Shown: one piece after another, positions 53,932-62,532 of the stretch
How positions within the stretch are numbered: the stretch's first letter is position 1
Layout of the letters: every line of letters starts with the position of its first letter
Assembly: GCA_028279985.1 (NCBI GenBank)
Contig: JANQMR010000037.1
Location: forward strand, 124,001-188,000
DNA from: Woeseiaceae bacterium
Lineage (GTDB): Bacteria; Pseudomonadota; Gammaproteobacteria; Steroidobacterales; Woeseiaceae
Direction of reading: 5' to 3'
Length of the DNA: 64,000 nt
Made by a program: the position numbers and the translations under genes
The notes under the pieces: model-generated
Told to the model about the DNA's origin: nothing
Database searches by the model: none
Seen by the model: only the letters and a program-made list of their open reading frames with translations

Positions 53932-55021
53932 CTCGAAACACCCCGCCGGACCTAACGGTCCGGAGATCAGGGCGCGAACCCTGGTTTAGCAACCAGTCGG
54001 CCGCGCCGGGAATCAGCCAGTGAAACTGCGTCGTACCGACGTGCTCACCGTCGAAGCGCCGGATTTCAATGTTCTTGCCGCCCCATTGCCTGAACGCGTC
54101 AACGTGCGGCCACGGACAGACCGTGTCCTCTTTCGTGGCATAGATCCTCGTCGGTGACATCGGCGCAGCCAAGTCATCCAAACGAACCTTTAGGTACGGC
54201 GCCAGCACTGTGTCGACGTCCTCCAGTGTCGAACGAAAAAGCGCCGCGAGCATCAGTCGCAACCGGCGCTCACGCAGAAACCGGCGCGGCATCCATGCCG
54301 GCGGCGACAAAGCCACAGCGCTTTCAAAACGCGTATCGCCGGCGAGAAGCTGCGCCGCCAACAGGCCGCCGTAGCTAACGCCGAACGCGTGCAGCCAGCG
54401 TACGCCAGGAAGATTCTCGTCGATCCAGACGGCGATCTTCTCGCTCAGATCGGCGAGGTTCAGAACGGGTGGACAGGTCGGCTCACGATAAGCAGCCGGC
54501 ACGTCCAGCGCCAGTACCGCCGCACCGCGCTCCAGGAATACGTCACCGAATCCGTGCAGCTCCGCGTCGCTTATAGAATCGAGCCCGTTCAACAACAGCA
54601 CGATCCGGTCGGCCTGTCTGCCGGGACAGCGCAGGACGCCCGTCAGTCTCGGCCTCGGTAACGGCATGTCGACAAAGCGTGCGTGCGGATCCAGCGATAG
54701 GGCCCGGCTGTAAACATCGCGTGCGAACCCGCGAAGCCTGACGATCTCACCAGCGTCCTCAAAGCCGTCCGGATCCAGGTGCGCGCCGAACGTAGCGGCC
54801 TGGTAGGCGGCCGCGGCGGCGCGGAAACTGTTGCGGGCACTGACGACGGCGCCGTCTTCCTCCAGCGCATCGCCGGCCGTGGCAAATCTTCGGGCGAGCT
54901 CGGAAAGCCTCGGTAGCCAGTCTTTCGGTCCGCTGCATGCGTCGAGCACCTGCTGTAGCGCGGTCGACGGAACGCCGGCGAGGATCGCCCTGCCCAGCAG
55001 CGGAGCCTGCACGGCGAGCAT
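53906..55021 (-). CDS. Alpha/beta hydrolase (FrsA/dihydropseudooxynicotine-hydrolase type)
   Basis: A 371-residue alpha/beta hydrolase with an N-terminal helical cap (about 1-110) as in the DUF1100/FrsA group, which includes C-C bond hydrolases. The nucleophile elbow is GVSYGGLLAAQL (Ser about 222) and the oxyanion region RIVLLLNGLDSISDA. A likely Asp lies in YATKEDTVCPW and the catalytic His in FDGEHVGTTQFH. The protein has no signal peptide. Placed between two propeller genes in the ketosynthase operon, it may release or trim the ACP-bound chain; this is inference. Confidence 0.82.
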   Translation of the reverse strand: MLAVQAPLLGRAILAGVPSTALQQVLDACSGPKDWLPRLSELARRFATAGDALEEDGAVVSARNSFRAAAAAYQAATFGAHLDPDGFEDAGEIVRLRGFARDVYSRALSLDPHARFVDMPLPRPRLTGVLRCPGRQADRIVLLLNGLDSISDAELHGFGDVFLERGAAVLALDVPAAYREPTCPPVLNLADLSEKIAVWIDENLPGVRWLHAFGVSYGGLLAAQLLAGDTRFESAVALSPPAWMPRRFLRERRLRLMLAALFRSTLEDVDTVLAPYLKVRLDDLAAPMSPTRIYATKEDTVCPWPHVDAFRQWGGKNIEIRRFDGEHVGTTQFHWLIPGAADWLLNQGSRPDLRTVRSGGVFRDDAKITLH

Positions 55022-55025
55022 CGTG

Positions 55026-57173
55026 TTACTCCGCCGACTGAGATTGGCTGGAACCGGCGCGCACGGTACCGATCGAAATGCCGTCGATACACAGGCGATC
55101 GATCTGGTTGCCGAACTGCTCAGTCACCCAGAAGCAGTGGTCCCGGTCCCGTGCGATTCCGCCGACCCAGACGCCTTGGTTGGGTACCGGATAGGCGCGC
55201 GATACGCGCCCCGCGTCGATATCGAAGCGCAAAACGGCATTCGCGAATATCGTAGATATCCAGATCGCACTGTTCTCGTCGTCGTAGGACAGCTTGAATG
55301 GCGCCGACTGGATCGGCAACTCGTACTCGGTGAATTTTTCGGCGATCGGGTCGAAGCGAGCCAGTTTGTCGCTGCGCATCTGGGCAAACCAGACGTTGCC
55401 GTACGGATCGTCGACGATGGAAAGCGGCCACGCCAGGGGCGTCGGGATGAGCCAGCGCCGGTAAGTCCACGTCGATTCGTCAATCAAGCCGAGATGATTG
55501 CCGTCTTTTTCCGAGAACCAGATCCGGTCGAGCCGATCGACATAGATCGTTCGGGGATTCGACGCCGGGTCGGGCAGGTCGAGAAAACGCCACGTTCCGT
55601 CTGCTTGGCGCCTGCCGAGCTTAGCGGCAGCGCTCAGTGCAACCCAGACATTGTGCTTGGAGTCGACGGCAATGCCGATCGGGACGCTGTTCGGTACCGG
55701 GATGCCGAATTCTTCGATTTCGTCGTCGCGGATCCGGGCAACCTTGTTCGCCGCGCGCAGACTCACCCAGACATCGCCGTTTTTGTGGTCCAATCCCAGC
55801 GAGGTCGGTCCGGACTCGGGCGTCGGTAGGGGGATTTCGATGAGCGCTCCGTTACGAATACGTCCGACCTTGCTGCCGGGCGGACCCGGCGGAAAACCCG
55901 GACCGACGAAACCGCCGCCCATCTGTGTGAACCACACCGTGTCCGACGCGTCGACCTCGACGATACCGGGAATCGAGTCCGGCGTCGGGATCGGAAAGGA
56001 CTCGATCGTATAGCTGTCGGCGGCCGCACGAATCGTCGGTCCCCTTGCCGTCGCCGTCTCGTCTCCGAGGTAGGCGAGATCGTTGCGAACGATGACGCCG
56101 ATGTGATCCGAGGCTTGTTCGGCAAACCAGACGTTGCCTTTGGAGTCCAATGCGATACCGGCAGGATACAGCGTCCCTTCGGCTACCTCGAAGTGTTCGA
56201 AGCGCTTCGTTTCGACATCGAGACGGCCGATTCGGTTCGAGAAGATTTCCGTAAACCAAACGTCACCGCGTTTGTCGATGGCCATCAGAAACGGTCCGGC
56301 GGAGCGGTCTTGCAGGGCATATTCATTGATCGCGCCATCCGGTGAGATCGTGCCGAGCTTTCCGCCGCTGCGCTCAGAAAACCAGACCGTGCCGTCGGGC
56401 GCGATTGCGATCCCGCACGGCTTCGAGTCGGGCGTTGGAAGCCGAAACTCCACGAATTCGCCGGTTTCCGGATCGAGTCTGCCGACAATGTTCGCGTCGC
56501 GCTGCGCGACCCAGACAATTCCGTCCGGGCCGACCGCGATACCGGTCGGCCTGCTGTCGGGCGTGGGTATGTCGTACTCGACGATCCGCCCCGAGCCAGG
56601 GTCGAGCGACCCGATCTTGTTACCCATCGTCTCGGTGAACCAGACGTAACCGTCGGGACCGATGGCTATACCTGTAGGCCAGGACTGCCCGGTCGGCACC
56701 GGAAATCTCGTGATCGTCCCGTCCATGTCTAGCCGCGCAATTCGATCGGCCAGTCTTTCAGTGATCCACAATGCACCGTCTTGGTCGAAGACGATGCCCA
56801 TCGGACTGGTGTCCTCGTCCGCTATCGTCCACTCGGCAATGCGTCCGTTCAGGTCGATGCGCCCAATACGATTTGCTGCCGGCTGGTCGATGAAGTTGTC
56901 GGCGAATCGACCGCCGCTTTCGCTAAACCATACGTAATCGTCCTGATCGATGGCGAGTATGTGCGGCACGGAGCCACGGGTGGGCAGTTCGTATCTCGCG
57001 ACCGCGTAGGTCTTGCCGGCCGACGATACGACACGATTTAGCTCGGTCTCTTTCTTGGTGATGACCGGGATTGTCGTCTCGACGATCAGACCAGTGTCGC
57101 CTGCTCCGTGCGATACGGTTGCGAATGCCGCGATCGCGGTCAGGATTCCCAGCCGTGCTTTCCACGCGCTCAT
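55026..57173 (-). CDS. Secreted double Vgb-like beta-propeller protein
   Basis: A 715-residue exported protein with a signal peptide (about 1-24) and two Vgb-type propellers (about 50-340 and 385-700). Repeats include DGALWITERLADRIARLDMD, DGYVWFTETMGNKIGSLDPG, DGIVWVAQRDANIVGRLDPE and, in the second propeller, RIWFSEKDGNHLGLIDEST. The blade pattern (IWFTE.GN.IGRLD..) is very regular. The start overlaps the stop of the cyclase-like gene by four bases. No catalytic residue can be assigned by eye; virginiamycin B lyase uses His and Glu in its central channel. Confidence 0.85.
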   Translation of the reverse strand: MSAWKARLGILTAIAAFATVSHGAGDTGLIVETTIPVITKKETELNRVVSSAGKTYAVARYELPTRGSVPHILAIDQDDYVWFSESGGRFADNFIDQPAANRIGRIDLNGRIAEWTIADEDTSPMGIVFDQDGALWITERLADRIARLDMDGTITRFPVPTGQSWPTGIAIGPDGYVWFTETMGNKIGSLDPGSGRIVEYDIPTPDSRPTGIAVGPDGIVWVAQRDANIVGRLDPETGEFVEFRLPTPDSKPCGIAIAPDGTVWFSERSGGKLGTISPDGAINEYALQDRSAGPFLMAIDKRGDVWFTEIFSNRIGRLDVETKRFEHFEVAEGTLYPAGIALDSKGNVWFAEQASDHIGVIVRNDLAYLGDETATARGPTIRAAADSYTIESFPIPTPDSIPGIVEVDASDTVWFTQMGGGFVGPGFPPGPPGSKVGRIRNGALIEIPLPTPESGPTSLGLDHKNGDVWVSLRAANKVARIRDDEIEEFGIPVPNSVPIGIAVDSKHNVWVALSAAAKLGRRQADGTWRFLDLPDPASNPRTIYVDRLDRIWFSEKDGNHLGLIDESTWTYRRWLIPTPLAWPLSIVDDPYGNVWFAQMRSDKLARFDPIAEKFTEYELPIQSAPFKLSYDDENSAIWISTIFANAVLRFDIDAGRVSRAYPVPNQGVWVGGIARDRDHCFWVTEQFGNQIDRLCIDGISIGTVRAGSSQSQSAE

Positions 57174-57667
57174 GCCACGCGTACCTCGCCGGACCCGGCC
57201 TCCGACTCCAGCCGCAGTTTCAGTGCTCGCATCGTCTGCAAGCTGTTATTGCGAATGATGTCCGCGACGGCGGCTTCGCAGACGTCCTCGTCCGTTGCCG
57301 CAGCCAAACCCAGAAAGGCGCGGGCGTTGCTGTTATCTACCTCGATCGTATGTACGCTGGTAACCCTGCTGCCGCCGGCAAGGTCGGAAACGATCCACTT
57401 CCCATGGTGATGCCTTAGCAGCGGAGGGGGAGACGGCTGGAGGTAATGGATCGTATCCCCCTTGAGTATCCGCACGGTCTGGAAGCGGTCGGTCTTACCT
57501 CTGGTCCGGACCACCATGTCCAGCACTTGCACGACCGGATCTTCGTAGGCGATTTCGATACCGGTAACGTGCTCGGCGATTTCCGGCCAGTTTTCCAGCC
57601 GCCAGAAAGCGTCCAGCACGCGTTCCGCCGGGGCATTCATTTCGATGTCGAACTCAAAAGACCTCAT
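57170..57667 (-). CDS. START/SRPBCC polyketide cyclase-like protein
   Basis: A 165-residue single-domain protein of the SRPBCC (START) superfamily, which includes aromatase/cyclases of type II polyketide synthases. It begins MRSFEFDIEMNAPAERVLDA with the typical first strand and FWRLENWPEIAEHVTGIEIA helices, and ends with a long C-terminal helix (IIRNNSLQTMRALKLRLESE). ATG at 57667 is selected because GGAG lies six bases upstream within the preceding gene's end. It overlaps both neighbouring genes by a few bases. A role in folding a poly-beta-keto chain is plausible given the ketosynthase pair and ACP. Confidence 0.82.
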   Translation of the reverse strand: MRSFEFDIEMNAPAERVLDAFWRLENWPEIAEHVTGIEIAYEDPVVQVLDMVVRTRGKTDRFQTVRILKGDTIHYLQPSPPPLLRHHHGKWIVSDLAGGSRVTSVHTIEVDNSNARAFLGLAAATDEDVCEAAVADIIRNNSLQTMRALKLRLESEAGSGEVRVA

Positions 57668-60143
57668 TGGAATCTCCATTCTGTAGAACCAGGCGCGAAA
57701 CCGCGTTGGCGCCCTTTTGTGTGAACCAGACGTCACCCGCGCTGGATACGAGGATTCCACTAGGCTTGGCACGCGGCTGGTTCACGGGGTATTGCGTAAA
57801 GCGGCCGGTGTCGGGGTCGAGTACCGCGATCTGGTTCGCTCCGTCGGTGCCGAATCCACCGCCGTCGGTCATCCAGATTCTGCCGTCTACGCCACGAGCG
57901 AGCTGAAACGGCGCCGACTTAGCCGATGGCACCTTGTACTCGCGCCACTCGCCGGACGGCAGATCGTAGCGCCCGATCTTCCCGACGTTGCCGAGCGTCG
58001 TCCAGACCGCCGTGTCTTCAACGAGCAGTCCGACCGGCGCGGCGCCCGGCGATGGCACATCGATCTCCATGAACTTCTCGCGACGCGTATCGAAGCGCGC
58101 GAGGTAGGCGGAATCCACGCTGGACGCCGTGATCCAAAGAAAACCCTTGCCATCGTAGGCGATGTCGAGCGGCCCGCTCTCGGCCCTTGGCATAGCGAAC
58201 TCTTCAAACGTCTTCGATCTCGGATCGAAGCTCGCGATACTGTTGAGCGCCAGTTGAGTAAACCAGACTTTGCCGCGCTTACCGACTGTCAGGCTCGAAG
58301 GCAACGCCCCGGCATTCGGCAACGGATACTCCTCGATTTTCCCGGTATCGAGATTGAGTTTCGCAATGCTGTTGGCCCGAAATTGGGTGGACCACAAGGT
58401 CTTGCCGTCGAGTGCGACCGCGGTAGGCATCGACAGCGGTTTCGGCAGCTCGATCTCACGAATCAAACCCGTTTCGGGATCGAGCGCGGCGATCTTGTTG
58501 CCAAACATTTGCGGAAACCAGATTCGTCCGTTCCCGTCCTCGGTCAGTGCATTGGCGGGATAGCCGCCCACCGTGGGCAACGGAAAATCCTCGATCTTCC
58601 AAGACAGCGCCTTCGTTTCAGCGGTTCGATCAGGGAAGCTGGCCGGTATCTTCGATTCGACGAGGACATCGTGTCTTTCCCGGGGCGGCGACTCGGAGGA
58701 TATGGCAACAGGACGCCGTTCCTTCTCGGTGTCTCGACCCGTTTTCGCACGCAGGCTTCGATTCGTGATCCGCTCCAGCTCTCCCAGGTCGATGTAGCCG
58801 ACTTTGTTGCCCTTTTGTTCGACGAACCAGATGTTTCCGTCGTCGCCGATCGCGATGCCGCCCGGCCGGCTATCCTCGGTGGGGATGATGAATTCATCAA
58901 ACTCCCCTGTCTCGGGATCGAAGCGACCTATCGCGTTCCCGAAGACCTCGGTAAACCACAGCTTGTCGTCGGCATCGGCCACGATCTTGAACGGCGCGGT
59001 GAAGGCGGTAGGTATGGCGTATTCGACGATCCGGTCGCCGACGACCTTTGCGATCTTGTTGCCCACCATTTCGACAAAATAGATCGTGCCATCCGATGTC
59101 TCAGCGATTCCCGCCGGTCGCGCCAGCTTGGTAGGAATCTGAATCCGATGAAAAGACTCGGTGCGCGGATTGTAGTAGCCGACCTCATTCGCGACTCGTG
59201 CCGTGTACCAGACGAGACCTTTTGTATCGACATACACCGTGCGCGGCTCCGAATCCGGTTCCGGCATTTCTATCTCGGTGATGTTTCCTTCGGCGTCGAT
59301 CCAGCCGATACGGTTGCCGTAACGCTCGGCGAACCAGACCTTGCCGTCGGGAGCGATATCCACGCCGAGCGCGTAACCGCCCTCCCTGCCGATATCATAT
59401 TCGACGATATCGCCGTCGCGAGTCAGTTTGCCGATTCGATTGGAAATTCTCTCGGTAAACCAGATGTTTCCTTCATCGTCCTGGACCAGCGAATCGACGC
59501 CGACTTCGGAACCGTCTCCGCCCGGTGTAGGCGTCGAGAACTCGATGAAATTTCCGGCTGCGTCTACTTCGACGATCTTGTTTTGCGGCGGGATTCCTTC
59601 GAAGCCGTAGAAATCGCCGCCGCCGATCGTGAACCACATCGTATCGCTGTGCGCGTCATTGATGATCATCCGCGGTATTCCGTTTCGCGTGGGAATCGTG
59701 AACTCCCTGAACGCGGCCTGGTAGGGATGATCGAATACCGGCTCCGTCGTGCCGTCGGCGTTTCGCACCACGATCTTCGAGCGCATGAAGAAGTGACGCC
59801 CGCAGATGACCGTGTACTCTCCGGCATACTTGAACTCGTGACTCCAGCTCGCGTCGACCGGTACGTCGCCGGAGTACATCGCCTGGTCTCTATCGGAGAC
59901 GATGTGAATGCCTTCGGGCCCTTGATTCAGCCACTCGACCGTGTCGCCCACCTGAATTTCGAGCACCTTCGGTTTGAAGTACGGCGCCTCGTCGATCATT
60001 TCGACTTGATGGGTGGCGGCGTCGGCATGCCCGGACAGCCCTAGAGCAAAGACGATACAAAGCGGAGCCACCACGAGGCACCACGAAGCGAGCCGCTGGA
60101 TCGACCTGCGTTTGTGACATTCGATCGTTCGAGAACCCGTCAT
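57654..60143 (-). CDS. Exported cupredoxin plus double Vgb-like propeller protein
   Basis: An 829-residue secreted protein. A signal peptide (about 10-44, ending ADA) is followed by a cupredoxin domain (about 45-130) with all type-1 copper ligands in place: His in EGIHIVSD and Cys-His-Met in VICGRHFFM. Two Vgb propellers follow (about 150-455 and 500-825), with repeats like GNIWFTERISNRIGKLTRDG, DGKVWFAERYGNRIGWIDAE and DGNIWFVEQKGNKVGYID; a polar linker (about 455-500) separates them. ATG at 60143 overlaps the ACP stop (ATGA) and so decides the start. A copper site on a propeller suggests electron transfer or oxidation in the periplasm. Confidence 0.85.
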   Translation of the reverse strand: MTGSRTIECHKRRSIQRLASWCLVVAPLCIVFALGLSGHADAATHQVEMIDEAPYFKPKVLEIQVGDTVEWLNQGPEGIHIVSDRDQAMYSGDVPVDASWSHEFKYAGEYTVICGRHFFMRSKIVVRNADGTTEPVFDHPYQAAFREFTIPTRNGIPRMIINDAHSDTMWFTIGGGDFYGFEGIPPQNKIVEVDAAGNFIEFSTPTPGGDGSEVGVDSLVQDDEGNIWFTERISNRIGKLTRDGDIVEYDIGREGGYALGVDIAPDGKVWFAERYGNRIGWIDAEGNITEIEMPEPDSEPRTVYVDTKGLVWYTARVANEVGYYNPRTESFHRIQIPTKLARPAGIAETSDGTIYFVEMVGNKIAKVVGDRIVEYAIPTAFTAPFKIVADADDKLWFTEVFGNAIGRFDPETGEFDEFIIPTEDSRPGGIAIGDDGNIWFVEQKGNKVGYIDLGELERITNRSLRAKTGRDTEKERRPVAISSESPPRERHDVLVESKIPASFPDRTAETKALSWKIEDFPLPTVGGYPANALTEDGNGRIWFPQMFGNKIAALDPETGLIREIELPKPLSMPTAVALDGKTLWSTQFRANSIAKLNLDTGKIEEYPLPNAGALPSSLTVGKRGKVWFTQLALNSIASFDPRSKTFEEFAMPRAESGPLDIAYDGKGFLWITASSVDSAYLARFDTRREKFMEIDVPSPGAAPVGLLVEDTAVWTTLGNVGKIGRYDLPSGEWREYKVPSAKSAPFQLARGVDGRIWMTDGGGFGTDGANQIAVLDPDTGRFTQYPVNQPRAKPSGILVSSAGDVWFTQKGANAVSRLVLQNGDSNEVF

Positions 60144-60394
60144 GCCGCCAGAAGCTCCTGTATCTTCTTGACGACGTCTCCGGCAGTTTCCGCTCCCCGC
60201 AGGTCGACCCGTACCGCCAGTCCGTACCTTTCTCTCAGCACGATTCCCAGCTCGACGATCTCCGTGGAGTCCATGCCCAGATCGCACACCAGATTGTCCG
60301 CGGGCACGATTTCATCGACGTCACAGCCAAGCTCATACAATGCAGCGGCGATTCCATCCTCGAGCTCTGTGGTCGTCACAATGTTAGCTTCCAT
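60140..60394 (-). CDS. Acyl carrier protein
   Basis: An 84-residue ACP with the phosphopantetheine site Ser43 in VCDLGMDSTEIVELGI (family DSL variant DST). Its helices II and III follow the usual pattern (LRERYGLAVRVDL). AAAGGAGG lies seven bases before the ATG, the best ribosome-binding site in the operon, which suits a stoichiometrically abundant carrier. It is next to the Cys-less ketosynthase and is the likely substrate of both ketosynthases and the PPTase. Confidence 0.93.
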   Translation of the reverse strand: MEANIVTTTELEDGIAAALYELGCDVDEIVPADNLVCDLGMDSTEIVELGIVLRERYGLAVRVDLRGAETAGDVVKKIQELLAA

Positions 60395-60431
60395 TACGGC
60401 CTCCTTTGAGTGGTGTAGTGAATGTCCTGTG

Positions 60432-60476
60432 CTAGTGTCCTGTCCGGTGCATTCGTTGCACCGGACAGGACACCAG
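60432..60476. repeat. Palindromic element ending in CTAG, copy 1
   Basis: GTGTCCTGTCCGGTGCA (60435-60451) and TGCACCGGACAGGACAC (60457-60473) are perfect 17-base inverted copies with a TTCGT loop; outer CTA/CAG extend the pairing with one mismatch. It forms the last 15 codons and TAG stop of the Cys-less ketosynthase gene and lies just before the ACP ribosome-binding site. Similar ends occur in the element at 63385. Confidence 0.9.
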
Positions 60477-61571
60477 ATACGCGCAGCCGACGGTCTTGCG
60501 ATCAATTGAAATGACAACTACGTGTCTGAATTCCCCGTCCAGCAAACAAGCGACAGCAGCGTGCAACGCGAGAGCACTGCCCGCGCCGAGGCTGTCACCG
60601 GGCACGGTCTGCGGTAAGCAGACGGCAGCCGGCGGCGCGTCGAGCTTCAGCTCGGCCGCCAGGCACGTAATGATTCGGGAACACTCGTCGGCTATCGGCG
60701 GCGTGGCGTCCAGCACGATTGCGGTATCTCCCGCCGGTTTCTCGGCGAAAACCCGGCGAATCGGCGCGACGACACTCCTTAGAGATTGCCGCAGTGAAGC
60801 GCCCGGCCGTCGAGGCCGCGTTGCGCAATGGCCGATCGAAACCGGGGAAGTTCCGGCGGGGCCCAGTAGCAGAAAAGCGGATGCTTCGTAGAGATCTTCC
60901 GCGTTTCCGCCGGCCGACTGGTAAGCCGCCATGACGAAAGGCGCGATCGGGGCATCGACACCGCCGACGAGTACGTGCCCGATAGTTCCCCGACGTATTA
61001 GCCGGCCTGCTATTGCTGCGGCCTCGACGGCGCCGGTCCGGTCAGTGGCGATTGTCTTGGCAAAGCCGGTCAGTCCGAGCTGAATCGTCACCTGGCCCTG
61101 CGGCGCAGCCGGAAACCAGGCCGATGCGAGATATGGGCTGACCCGGTGCAGACCCTCGCGATGCAAGCCGCGTAACTGCGGCTCCGTGACCGACCAGCCG
61201 GCGACCGTGGTACTCACGATGATCCCGACGTTCCGACGTTGCTCGCCGGATAAACCGCTGTCTGTAAGCGCCTCCCGGGCGGCGGCGAGCGCCAACAAGC
61301 TGAAGCGGTCCAACTTTTTTGCATGCCGGCGCGTGAGGCCGGCCCGCTCGAGCAGCTCTGCATCGGGTACGATGCCCACCGCGCCTGTTTCGCCGCTGAC
61401 GCCGCCAGAACAACGATCCGGACGGCGATTCGGCGGCAGCACGAGCCCGGTCCCCATAACCGAAGCCACTGGCGCGACGGGCGCATGTGCCGCTGTTTCG
61501 CGAGGCGAAGACCACGGGCCCGCGTCTGCGGCAAGCTCCGGCTCCGTTCTATTGTCGAGAGAATCAAACAC
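60432..61571 (-). CDS. Cys-less ketosynthase homologue (chain-length-factor/KS-beta-like)
   Basis: A 379-residue ketosynthase-fold protein in which Arg178 (ATDRTGAVEAAA) replaces the catalytic Cys of KVTIST-GC-type motifs; Thr179-Gly180 follow. The thiolase fold is otherwise visible (VGIIVSTTVAGWSVTEPQLR, QGQVTIQLGLTG, VLVGGVDAPIAPFVMAAYQS, GDSLGAGSALALHAAVACLL). The second catalytic His is also absent. This is the pattern of KS-beta/chain length factors that form heterodimers with KS-alpha. Start is GTG at 61571 with AAGAGA upstream. The C-terminal residues after about 364 (LVSCPVQRMHRTGH) are coded by the palindromic element and may be an acquired tail. Confidence 0.8.
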   Translation of the reverse strand: MFDSLDNRTEPELAADAGPWSSPRETAAHAPVAPVASVMGTGLVLPPNRRPDRCSGGVSGETGAVGIVPDAELLERAGLTRRHAKKLDRFSLLALAAAREALTDSGLSGEQRRNVGIIVSTTVAGWSVTEPQLRGLHREGLHRVSPYLASAWFPAAPQGQVTIQLGLTGFAKTIATDRTGAVEAAAIAGRLIRRGTIGHVLVGGVDAPIAPFVMAAYQSAGGNAEDLYEASAFLLLGPAGTSPVSIGHCATRPRRPGASLRQSLRSVVAPIRRVFAEKPAGDTAIVLDATPPIADECSRIITCLAAELKLDAPPAAVCLPQTVPGDSLGAGSALALHAAVACLLDGEFRHVVVISIDRKTVGCAYLVSCPVQRMHRTGH

Positions 61572-61608
61572 GATCTCTTGCCATAGATGATATGGGCGTT
61601 GAAGAAAA

Positions 61609-62463
61609 CTACTGGTAATTGCCGAGAACCTTCATGATGTAGTAACGGGACGGCACCTGAAGCGTGCCGTAGAAGACATTCTGCAGCGCTATCAGATCCG
61701 GGTTCCTGGAGCTTTGCCGGTTCAGGTAGGCATCCTCAGCCTCACGGAAGGAGTCGTACTCCCCATAGTTCAGCGAGAGCCGCGTAGCATGGCGGGGCCG
61801 CGGCGAGTCCGGCGCGATGGCTGCGGGTGCAACCGTCGCCTCGGTTGAAAGCAAATCGTCGCCTAACCAGCCGGCAGGCTTGCGGTCCACGTGTAACCTT
61901 TTTACCTGGTCTATCGCCTTGAAGTATTCGCTGAGGTAGTCAGACTGGGGGACGAACAGGCCGAGATGCGCGTTCTGGCCGGTCCGGCCCAGGCCAAACT
62001 CCTTTCCGTTCGGATCTTCGATCACGCCCTTTGGGCTATAAGCTGCGTCGAGCTTTGCGAGATGATGTTCCGGGGGCCGGCGAACCAGTCCCCTTACGGA
62101 ATCGAGACGTTTGCTCAGGTAGTCCCCGGCCGCCCTGCGGTCGCTGAACTTCGTATACGTAATGTACATCAGCGAATAGTCGTCGATCGGCTCCAGCACG
62201 CGCTCGTTGATGAACGACGGTTCCGCGGAAAGTCGCCGCACGAATGCCCGGTCGTTTAGGACCCGTTTCAATTCGGCGGCACGATTCGGCACCGCGTGGT
62301 ACAGGACTATCTGCCCGTATACCGTCGATGTTCTGTCAGGTCCCGCGACCGTCCGACTCTGGCTAGGCGCTGTCATGCTTCCGCAACCTGCCAACGCCAG
62401 CGCAAGCACCGAGACGACCAACATGCACCGCACCCTTACGCCGATTATTCTTGAGTCAATCAT
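61609..62463 (-). CDS. Lipoprotein with duplicated ABM-like alpha/beta-barrel domain
   Basis: A 284-residue protein with a lipoprotein signal (residues about 14-26, LALAGC) and two similar ferredoxin-like segments (about 45-140, VYGQIVLYHAVPNRAAELKR with ERVLEPIDDYSLMYITYTKF; and about 165-280). The layout recalls dimeric alpha/beta-barrel (ABM or EthD-like) proteins. It is paralogous to the next upstream protein (INERVLEPID versus VNEKILEPIS). ABM-type monooxygenases oxidise aromatic polyketides in actinomycetes, but this one is exported, so its function is open. It ends 38 bases before the ketosynthase-like gene. Confidence 0.65.
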   Translation of the reverse strand: MIDSRIIGVRVRCMLVVSVLALALAGCGSMTAPSQSRTVAGPDRTSTVYGQIVLYHAVPNRAAELKRVLNDRAFVRRLSAEPSFINERVLEPIDDYSLMYITYTKFSDRRAAGDYLSKRLDSVRGLVRRPPEHHLAKLDAAYSPKGVIEDPNGKEFGLGRTGQNAHLGLFVPQSDYLSEYFKAIDQVKRLHVDRKPAGWLGDDLLSTEATVAPAAIAPDSPRPRHATRLSLNYGEYDSFREAEDAYLNRQSSRNPDLIALQNVFYGTLQVPSRYYIMKVLGNYQ

Positions 62464-62532
62464 TATCTTCTCCCGTCACGTTCTTCCGGCGGGCGCTAAC
62501 GCGCTGCCTTGCGTATGCGCCCGACTCAGTTC

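Noticed and set aside
57717..60044. Long open frame on the plus strand (about 775 codons) across the propeller gene
   Set aside because: It is antisense to a gene with clear Vgb repeats, a signal peptide and a coupled start. Its translation has no domain pattern; high GC content keeps the opposite frame open.
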